A stretch of DNA of 28,844 nt from CAYHSR01 sp043821725 (GTDB lineage Bacteria > Patescibacteriota > Patescibacteriia > Magasanikbacterales > GWA2-37-8). A program made the translations under genes and the position numbers. The stretch is taken from assembly GCA_043821725.1 (NCBI GenBank), contig JBDRCM010000008.1, positions 1-28,844 on the forward strand, read 5' to 3'. Under the pieces are notes generated by a model, which did not search any database, was not told where the DNA came from, and saw only the letters and a list, made by a program, of their open reading frames with translations. This document shows, one piece after another, positions 23,504 through 28,844 of this stretch (within the stretch, counting starts at the first letter, position 1; every line of letters begins with the position of its first letter).

Positions 23504-24457
23504 TTAGATTGTGGCGTGGACGATGGCGTACTGTCCGTTTCCGCCATCACGCTCCGAATAAACTTCTTGGATCTTCCAACCAGCTCGGTGGAAGATGTCC
23601 CTAACCTGCAATTCGGTCTTGGGCCTCAGGTGCCAGTTAAGGACATTGCTAAGCACCCGAAATACGCAAGGATCCTCCTCAAATGCCCTGGTGAGCAATG
23701 TGGCGGCAAACAGCTCTGCCTTGGGCTTGAGGTGTATTTTGGCACGTTCGAGGCAGAAAACAGCCTCCTCCGGAGTCATACCGCAGAGAACTCCGATAAG
23801 AACGCCGTAGTCAGCCAACAGCTCCGATGCGGGTCGAGAATCGTCCTTGACGAAGTTGTGCTGATCAAAACGAAAGGCTTTAGATACCTGCATGGCCTTG
23901 GCCATGCCCTGCCCTGCCCCAAGGGCTGCCTTGTCCAAGTCAACACACCGCCAAATGAACCTCTCCCCAAATAGAGCAGGGTCAAGTCTGGCTCTCTGCA
24001 TGGACAGAATACCGTAGCTACCAGAGCCACCTCCGAGATCCACAACCACCATCTTACGGCCATTTATATTGGAAAGCCAATTCTCAGCCATCCACCTGGT
24101 GCAGAATTCCAGCCTGTTGCGCAGAGCCTGACCTGACAGAGACAGAGCAAAGAAATCATCCGCCGACTTCTTCAACTTGTGCTGATAAGGATAGACGATG
24201 CGCAACATCTCGTCGCTGGCCGGGTTCGTGGCCAAAATATGGCAGATCCTGCTGCGGGACGTGAACCAACGACCCAGATCTTGCTTTGATTCGTGCCAGA
24301 GGTTGGGATCTCCAACAGCTATCCTTACCTCCTCTGGCAAGCATACCCATGATGTGAAATCAATTTTAAGTGTTCCCAACCACTCAACATTGACAACTCT
24401 TTCTTGATTTGCATCCGAACCCGGACTCAAATCAACTGCCGGATGCAAATTTGACAT
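23504..24457 (-). CDS. GC-rich SAM-dependent methyltransferase, probably acquired
   Basis: 317 residues. A mainly helical N-terminal part (~1-130) precedes a Rossmann methyltransferase domain with motif I VVVDLGGGSGSYG (137-149), the acid IWRCVDLDKA, an ADYGVLIGVLCGMTPEEA motif IV region and a C-terminal PKTELQVRDIFHRAGWKIQEVY typical of class I O-/C-methyltransferases. Base composition is visibly different: about half G+C against roughly a third in its neighbours, with frequent CTG, GCC and CGC-type codons. It is bounded by a 14-bp hairpin at its 3' side and an inverted-repeat element at its 5' side, and has no functional link to its neighbours. Substrate unknown. Start ATG 24457 has no strong ribosome site. 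Confidence 0.85.
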   Translation of the reverse strand: MSNLHPAVDLSPGSDANQERVVNVEWLGTLKIDFTSWVCLPEEVRIAVGDPNLWHESKQDLGRWFTSRSRICHILATNPASDEMLRIVYPYQHKLKKSADDFFALSLSGQALRNRLEFCTRWMAENWLSNINGRKMVVVDLGGGSGSYGILSMQRARLDPALFGERFIWRCVDLDKAALGAGQGMAKAMQVSKAFRFDQHNFVKDDSRPASELLADYGVLIGVLCGMTPEEAVFCLERAKIHLKPKAELFAATLLTRAFEEDPCVFRVLSNVLNWHLRPKTELQVRDIFHRAGWKIQEVYSERDGGNGQYAIVHATI

Positions 24458-24498
24458 CTTATCTCACTTTCCCGCCTAAACGGGGTCAAAGGTTTAAA

Positions 24499-24625
24499 TT
24501 GTCCTCATATTATCTACAAATGAACTTCTGTCCGCGTCAAAGGCACATTTTTAGGGTCGTTAGAAACAGGATACGTCTATTCTTTTTCGCGCCAAGTTTA
24601 ACAATTGCATGTAATATGAGGACAA
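24499..24625. mobile_element. 127-bp element with 14-bp terminal inverted repeats
   Basis: Perfect 14-bp inverted repeats TTGTCCTCATATTA (24499-24512) and its complement (24612-24625) enclose about 99 bp with no gene. The match extends loosely outward (TTAA beside each arm). It lies directly upstream of the GC-rich methyltransferase and next to mazF. It could be a MITE or a remnant of an insertion sequence. Apart from this element I see nothing in the 192-bp gap. Confidence 0.65.
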
Positions 24626-24649
24626 CTTAATTTTAAAAGAACAATATTT

Positions 24650-25027
24650 TTAATCTCTAAATCTTCCCAAATTTACGTCAAGCGACTTATAAATTTCCAT
24701 CAACTTTTGATCTCTTAATCTTCCTTTTTGTGAAATTATGAACGGCCTGTCAACCGTAACAATCTTATGTAACATACAGATTGCGTCTTTTCCCAAACCT
24801 GTTTCAGATTTTTTAAGAAAAATCTCATTGGCAAAAACCTCGTCTCCAACCGAATGTGGCTCTATTACAGCGCACACAACCGTGGGCATGCTTTCGTTCA
24901 AAACATTATCCTGCAAAATAACAACCGCCTTTTCTGTTTTTTGACCACAATCACAATCAATGGCGCACAAAAATATTTCTCCTCTGGCTATTGCTCCACA
25001 ATACATGTTGTCAGAATCAAATGTCAT
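24650..25027 (-). CDS. MazF/PemK-type toxin (mRNA endoribonuclease)
   Basis: 125 residues. The family opening RGEIFLCAID (15-24) is followed by the RPAVVLQN-like block KAVVILQDNVLNESMPTVV, a VDxxRLxxxxG equivalent at LHKIVTVDRPFIISQKGRL and the C-terminal helix LMEIYKSLDVNLGR. This is the full CcdB/PemK barrel. The usual RP before AVV is replaced by EKA, which may affect activity. MazF toxins cut mRNA at short sequence motifs. ATG 25027 has AGG five bases upstream; an internal ATG (M8) is also possible. It is the last gene of a three-gene unit with the ribbon-helix-helix protein at its head. Confidence 0.82.
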   Translation of the reverse strand: MTFDSDNMYCGAIARGEIFLCAIDCDCGQKTEKAVVILQDNVLNESMPTVVCAVIEPHSVGDEVFANEIFLKKSETGLGKDAICMLHKIVTVDRPFIISQKGRLRDQKLMEIYKSLDVNLGRFRD

Positions 25028-25041
25028 AATGCCTGTGCATC

Positions 25042-25299
25042 TTATTTTTTTAATAAATTTACAATTTCATCTCTTGAAACATCATTACCTGCCAGACTGA
25101 TAGCCAAAGAATCCACACATGCGGAAATCTTTGTTTCTTTAGGAAGCTTGCCGAAATCTTGCATAATTGGCTGATGGCTCTTTTTGCTCAAGTACTTATA
25201 CAGCTTTTCAGCTTTGAATTCTTCTTTATTTAACTCTTTGATCAAGCGTCGGATGAACTGTCTATTTGCTTTTGAAACATTGTTTAAAAAATTATTCAT
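25042..25299 (-). CDS. Unknown 85-residue protein in the toxin-antitoxin locus
   Basis: 85 residues, lysine-rich and mostly helical (FIRRLIKELNKEEFKAEKLYKYLSKK), with a C-terminal helix DEIVNLLKK. I do not recognise the family. No membrane segment or cysteine-rich site is present (one Cys). It stops 14 bases before the mazF start and its ATG 25299 is preceded immediately by AGGGGGT. Its place between a ribbon-helix-helix antitoxin-like gene and mazF suggests a third component: a second antitoxin, a chaperone or a modulator. This is inference from position. Confidence 0.65.
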   Translation of the reverse strand: MNNFLNNVSKANRQFIRRLIKELNKEEFKAEKLYKYLSKKSHQPIMQDFGKLPKETKISACVDSLAISLAGNDVSRDEIVNLLKK

Positions 25300-25310
25300 A
25301 CCCCCTATAT

Positions 25311-25362
25311 TATTAGAAGCCCGCCCAGATACCCCGCAACAAGCCGCGGGGTCGGGTTTATT
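25311..25362. repeat. Gene-end hairpin repeat, copy 2
   Basis: A hairpin ACCCCGC-AACAAGCC-GCGGGGT (25331-25352) sits inside flanks TATTAGAAGCCCGC and GGGTCGGGTTTA shared with copy 1 at 12558-12605. It abuts the stop codon of the ribbon-helix-helix gene and separates it from the 85-residue gene, so it may reduce transcription into the toxin part of the operon. Confidence 0.7.
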
Positions 25363-25572
25363 TTATAAGAAAAATTTTTGCCTTTTTGTTCCTGACCTTC
25401 TCAATTCCTCTTCCATTTTTCTTGTTTCCTGATCACGCTTATGCTTTAAAATGCAATCAGCAATAAACTTGGATCGATCACCATGCGCAAAACTCTTTCT
25501 AAAATATTCAGCAACTGATTTTGGCAACTTTATCACCAGCCGTTCGGACACTTCTTTAATATTTTTTATCAT
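25363..25572 (-). CDS. Ribbon-helix-helix DNA-binding protein (probable antitoxin)
   Basis: 69 residues. A beta strand ERLVIKLPKSVAEYF (9-23) and helices around SRSKFIADCILKHKRD-like sequence (33-46) give a CopG/Arc-type ribbon-helix-helix fold. A charged C-terminal tail (RKMEEELRRSGTKRQKFFL) is the expected toxin-binding part. ATG 25572 lies just downstream of a promoter overlapped by two direct repeats (25605-25613, 25618-25626), as expected for autorepression. The partner is probably MazF (24650-25027), although one gene and a hairpin repeat separate them. Confidence 0.8.
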   Translation of the reverse strand: MIKNIKEVSERLVIKLPKSVAEYFRKSFAHGDRSKFIADCILKHKRDQETRKMEEELRRSGTKRQKFFL

Positions 25573-25591
25573 AATGTTACTTTATGTATAT

Positions 25592-25626
25592 ATTATACAC
25601 CTAAAAAGTGCACATTCAAAGTGTAC
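25592..25626 (-). promoter_or_regulatory. Promoter and direct-repeat operator of the toxin-antitoxin locus
   Basis: On the minus strand, -10 TATAAT (25592-25597) and -35 TTGAAT (25614-25619) are 16 bases apart. Two direct repeats GTRCACTTT (complement at 25605-25613 and 25618-25626, 13 bases apart) overlap the -35 and spacer, a typical place for ribbon-helix-helix repressors. Confidence 0.65.
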
Positions 25627-25726
25627 CTCATAAAAACTGTGGATAAGTGAGATTATTTTTAAATCTGTCTCTCACTTTTGTGGGCAAACTTTGGTTTGTG
25701 GCTGAAGATACAAATTTTTTATGCTT

Positions 25727-27439
25727 TTACATTTCCTCAACTGATTCAATGCCTAGCAAATGTAGGCCTTTTTCCATCACAACCTTGGTAACTTCTATAA
25801 TCCGCAATCTCAAAGACAATTTTTCTTTTTGTGAGGTTAAAATAGGACACTTATCATAAAAAACATTAAATGTTTGAGACAATTCAAACAAATACTTTGC
25901 TATTTTGGATGGATCATAATTTTGAGCGGACTGCAAAATGACTTCATTAAATTCAGCGATTTTAATCAATAATTTTTTTTCAACCAATTCAACGCCTTTA
26001 ATGCCTTTTATGTTTATTGAGGTCAGTCTTTCTTCATTGAGCCCGGCTCTTTTAAGCACACTCTTGATTCTCGCAACAATATACTGCAAATATGGGCCAC
26101 TATCCCCTGACAATCCAACCGAGCTTTTAAAATCAAATTTAATGTCATTTTTTATTCCTGTTTTTAAAAAAGCGTATTTTAAAGCTGAAACGGAAACTTT
26201 CTTAATTATATCGTTCTTATTTGCCAATTTCCTGTCCTCCATAATTTTTGACACCCTCTTTTCAACTTCATCCAAAAGCCATTCTCCGAGCACCACCTGT
26301 CCGGTACGTGAGCTCATCTTGCCCTCTTTCAAGCTAACCCAGCCATAAACAAGGTGACGCTCCTTTCCTATGCTTGAAGGCAATGTCTTTTCAATAGCTT
26401 TGAAAACCACTTCAAAATATCCAATCTGTTCCTTACCAACCACGTGAACAATCTCCTTTGGATTATATTCAACAAACTGAAGCTCAGCAAGCGCCAAATC
26501 TTTTGCTTCATATGTTGGATGCCCATGACTGTTTATAAAGACACGGTTGTGAAATCCGTATTTTTTACCGGGAAAAATAATTGCTTGCTTTTCCCCAACT
26601 TCAAAAATACCTTTTTTAAGAAACTCATTGACAATTTCAATTCCGCGCTTGAAAACCTCTGACTCAAAATATAATCTGTCAAACTTTGTATTCAATCTGG
26701 TATAAATCGCGTCAAAATAGTCCAAGCTCCATTTTCTGGTGGTCTTGTATAAATCCGCGATTGTTTGATCATTTGAATAAATCTTGGAATTAATTTCCCC
26801 AACTTCCTCTTGAACTGACTTATCCTTTTCAAACAATTGCGCGCCAAAAGCATAAGCAGAGCCCAAAAATTCAACTTTTTCATGAAGCTTAGCGGATTTA
26901 ATTTTTTCATATTCATCTGATTTTTTTTGAACAGCCCACAAGCACTTTGCTATCTGCATTCCAACATCACCTTGATAATTGGCTCTCACAACTTTAAAAC
27001 CAACATTCTGTAAAATCCTTGCTATGCTTTCACCTGTAATAAGAGTTCGCAAATGGCCAATATGAAACGCCTTATGCGTGTTTGGATGAGCATATTCAAC
27101 CATTATTGTTTTTTCTTGTCCATAATTATTGCACCCAAAATCATTTTCACTCGTTTGTTTTAAAATTTCTTGGGCAACTTTATCTGCATTAAGAGTAAAA
27201 TTTACATAAGGACCTTCTGCTTTAATTTCGTCGATATATTCAAATTTTTTTGTTTTTAATTTTTCAGCAATTCTATTTGCGGTTTCAACCGGCTGTTCAT
27301 TGTTTTTTTTGGCAATTTCAAAACATTTCAACGTTAAATCGCCTTGATTAACAAAAATCGGAACAGTTAGATCCACTTCAGGGACAATATCATATATCTC
27401 GGCAACAGATTGCCTGACAAATTCTTTAATTTTGATCAT
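25727..27439 (-). CDS. argS: Arginyl-tRNA synthetase
   Basis: 570 residues, class I synthetase charging tRNA-Arg in the cytoplasm. An N-terminal Add1-like region (1-100) leads to the HIGH motif at 126-129 (HPNTHKAFHIGHLRT), then EAKDLALAEL, VHVVGKEQ and KMSSRTG (374-380, KMSKS equivalent). The C-terminal anticodon-binding helical domain includes LQYIVARIKSVLKRAG. ArgRS often lacks a canonical KMSKS; here a recognisable form is kept. Start ATG 27439 lies two bases past the tyrS stop, so it is co-transcribed with tyrS. Confidence 0.97.
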   Translation of the reverse strand: MIKIKEFVRQSVAEIYDIVPEVDLTVPIFVNQGDLTLKCFEIAKKNNEQPVETANRIAEKLKTKKFEYIDEIKAEGPYVNFTLNADKVAQEILKQTSENDFGCNNYGQEKTIMVEYAHPNTHKAFHIGHLRTLITGESIARILQNVGFKVVRANYQGDVGMQIAKCLWAVQKKSDEYEKIKSAKLHEKVEFLGSAYAFGAQLFEKDKSVQEEVGEINSKIYSNDQTIADLYKTTRKWSLDYFDAIYTRLNTKFDRLYFESEVFKRGIEIVNEFLKKGIFEVGEKQAIIFPGKKYGFHNRVFINSHGHPTYEAKDLALAELQFVEYNPKEIVHVVGKEQIGYFEVVFKAIEKTLPSSIGKERHLVYGWVSLKEGKMSSRTGQVVLGEWLLDEVEKRVSKIMEDRKLANKNDIIKKVSVSALKYAFLKTGIKNDIKFDFKSSVGLSGDSGPYLQYIVARIKSVLKRAGLNEERLTSINIKGIKGVELVEKKLLIKIAEFNEVILQSAQNYDPSKIAKYLFELSQTFNVFYDKCPILTSQKEKLSLRLRIIEVTKVVMEKGLHLLGIESVEEM

Positions 27440-27441
27440 AC

Positions 27442-28626
27442 TTACTTTACTTTAACAAAAAATCGCTTGCCTTTTTGTACTGTATCGCCTTTGCCTAATT
27501 TTTGGTCAATTGACGCGACTTTTTTGTCATTAACTTTAACTGCCTCTTGTGCCACTAATTTTCGCGCCTCGCTTCTGCTTGTGCAAAAGCCAGCTTCAAC
27601 TAAAACCGTAATTATATCGTAATTACTCGGCTTTATGGCTTCAATATTATCTGGTCTATCTTTTGATTGTATAACCTTTGCAAAATGGTCGCGCCCGGCT
27701 TTAGCTTGTTTTTCACCAAGAAAAGTTTTTGTGATTTCATATGCAAGTTTCAGTTTAAAATCTCTAGGATTGGCTTTGTTTTTAATTTGCGCGAAAATAT
27801 CTTTAATTTCTTCCATTGGCACTCGCGTGCACAATTCAAAACCATTAGTTATCATTTCATCATCCCAACTCATAACCTTGCCGAACATATCTGCCGGACT
27901 GTCTGAAAATGCAACCATATTGCCTTCTGTTTTCCCCATCTTTTTTCCGCTGTTGTCAGTTAAAAGTCGGTATGACAGCACGAACTTTTCTTTATTTTTA
28001 ATCTCTTTCATCAACGACCTGCCGGCAAGCATGTTAAATGTCTGGTCATTCCCACCAACTTCGCCGTCAACATTCATTGCTACGCAGTCATAGGCCTGCA
28101 TAACCGGATACATAAATTCATGTAGATAAATCGTTCCATTGTTGTTTAGGCGATCCTGAAACATATCTCTCTCCAACAAGCGCGGAACTGTGAAATGGCT
28201 GGTAATCTCAAAAAAATCCCGCACATTCATTTTGTCAAACCATTGACTGTTGCTCATTATTTCAACTTTGTTGTCAGATTCAAAATCCAAAATGGCTGAT
28301 GCCTGTTTTTTATAATTTTTCGCGTTCTGAACAACCTGCTCCCGTGTTAAAGCAACGCGCGTAGCGCTTTTATCGGTTGGATCTCCAATCATTCCGGTAA
28401 AATCGCCTATAAGCATGATCACTTTATGACCTAAATCCTGAAACTGGCGAAGTTTTAAAAAGCTGATGCCATGCCCTATATGCAAAGTATCTGCGGTAGG
28501 ATCATAGCCGGTAAAAACCGACAAACGCTCGCCTGACTTTAATTTTTTTTCCAAAAAAGCGCGGTTTGGATAAATTGTTTCAACTCCTCTTTCAAGCAGT
28601 TCTTTTAATTTTTGTTCTTTGTCCAT
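27442..28626 (-). CDS. tyrS: Tyrosyl-tRNA synthetase
   Basis: 394 residues, class I synthetase. FTGYDPTADTLHIGH (38-52) includes the HIGH motif, followed by IGDFTGMIGDPTDKS and QAYDCVAMNVDGEVGGNDQ (tyrosine pocket). KKMGKTEGN (228-236) is the KMSKS equivalent of the TyrRS type that uses KxGKT. The C-terminus carries an S4 RNA-binding domain (about 335-394: CTSRSEARKLVAQEAVKVN). Start ATG 28626 is 32 bases from the mobile palindromic element, so the tyrS-argS promoter must lie in or beyond that element; none is clear. Confidence 0.97.
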   Translation of the reverse strand: MDKEQKLKELLERGVETIYPNRAFLEKKLKSGERLSVFTGYDPTADTLHIGHGISFLKLRQFQDLGHKVIMLIGDFTGMIGDPTDKSATRVALTREQVVQNAKNYKKQASAILDFESDNKVEIMSNSQWFDKMNVRDFFEITSHFTVPRLLERDMFQDRLNNNGTIYLHEFMYPVMQAYDCVAMNVDGEVGGNDQTFNMLAGRSLMKEIKNKEKFVLSYRLLTDNSGKKMGKTEGNMVAFSDSPADMFGKVMSWDDEMITNGFELCTRVPMEEIKDIFAQIKNKANPRDFKLKLAYEITKTFLGEKQAKAGRDHFAKVIQSKDRPDNIEAIKPSNYDIITVLVEAGFCTSRSEARKLVAQEAVKVNDKKVASIDQKLGKGDTVQKGKRFFVKVK

Positions 28627-28658
28627 AATTATGGCTTTAATGAATTCATTTGTTTAAT

Positions 28659-28844
28659 GGGTCTCTCGCCAAATACCATTTCTACTGCAATTGATAAATT
28701 ATGACCAAAATCGTTTCAAAATTTCTTGGCTTATCTTACAGATAGGCCTCAAAATTTTTTATCAAGCGAAGCGAGAGAAAAGAAAAATGATAATTTTTCT
28801 TTTCCGAGCGAGCGAAGATAACTATGGAATTATCAACGATTTTG
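28659..28844. mobile_element. Palindromic MITE-like element, inverted copy, cut by the window end
   Basis: This is nearly identical to the reverse complement of 15404-15638 over the 186 bases visible, starting GGGTCTCTCGCCAAATACC and running through the A/T-rich GAAAAGAAAAAT-type inner hairpin (28776-28804) to ATCAACGATTTTG at the last base. Differences are few (for example TTACAG for GTCAG in the small hairpin). The flank TTAAT precedes it, as at the other full copy. About 48 bases remain outside the window. It lies upstream of tyrS. Confidence 0.88.

Noticed and set aside
23516..23974. Plus-strand frame of 152 residues over the GC-rich methyltransferase
   Set aside because: Higher GC removes stop codons from the opposite strand; the minus-strand frame carries the methyltransferase motifs.

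Overview
The window is about 28.8 kb of AT-rich DNA (roughly one third G+C by eye) in which every convincing gene lies on the minus strand. TGA is used as an ordinary stop, most genes lack a clear Shine-Dalgarno sequence, spacers are short, and a bactofilin, a YraN nuclease, a heptose operon, several one-pass exported proteins and palindromic dispersed repeats occur together. This mix suggests a Candidate Phyla Radiation (Patescibacteria) genome of the Parcubacteria-like type. That assignment is inference from gene style, not from a marker gene.

Region by region, from low to high coordinate (the 3' end of each transcript comes first): 1-247 is a train of hairpins built on a 69-bp tandem unit. 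248-6803 is a surface-glycan operon transcribed from a good promoter at 6841-6869: an O-antigen-ligase-like membrane protein, GmhA, RfaE1 (heptose kinase), GmhB, RfaE2 (adenylyltransferase), a GT9 heptosyltransferase-like enzyme and a methyltransferase. Together these are the steps from sedoheptulose 7-phosphate to ADP-D-glycero-D-manno-heptose plus transfer and decoration. 6931-11052 holds a very large exported protein that joins a zinc-dependent phospholipase C-like domain, a poly-threonine linker, a lamin-tail domain and a beta-helix region, preceded by a small anchored protein. 11210-15380 is a cell-envelope cluster (GpsA, FtsI, MurF). 15764-16213 is ndk, with a perfect consensus promoter and a strong terminator. 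16342-21607 holds an anchored HExxH metallopeptidase-like protein, YraN, membrane proteins, a methyltransferase, tRNA-Leu(GAG), a divergent diacylglycerol-kinase-like protein and a bactofilin. 21734-23368 is a 7TM sensor histidine kinase without a response regulator. 23504-24457 is a visibly GC-richer methyltransferase beside an inverted-repeat element, probably acquired. 24650-25572 is a three-gene toxin-antitoxin-like locus (ribbon-helix-helix protein, unknown 85-residue protein, MazF). 25727-28626 is argS and tyrS.

The least expected structures are non-coding. One is a family of palindromic MITE-like elements: a full 235-bp copy at 15404-15638, an inverted copy running off the window at 28659, and a 53-bp internally deleted copy at 10532-10584 flanked by a 5-bp direct repeat. 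Another is a pair of gene-end hairpin repeats whose loops are inverted relative to each other. The last is the 69-bp array, in which a conserved spacer is kept while the hairpin is replaced.
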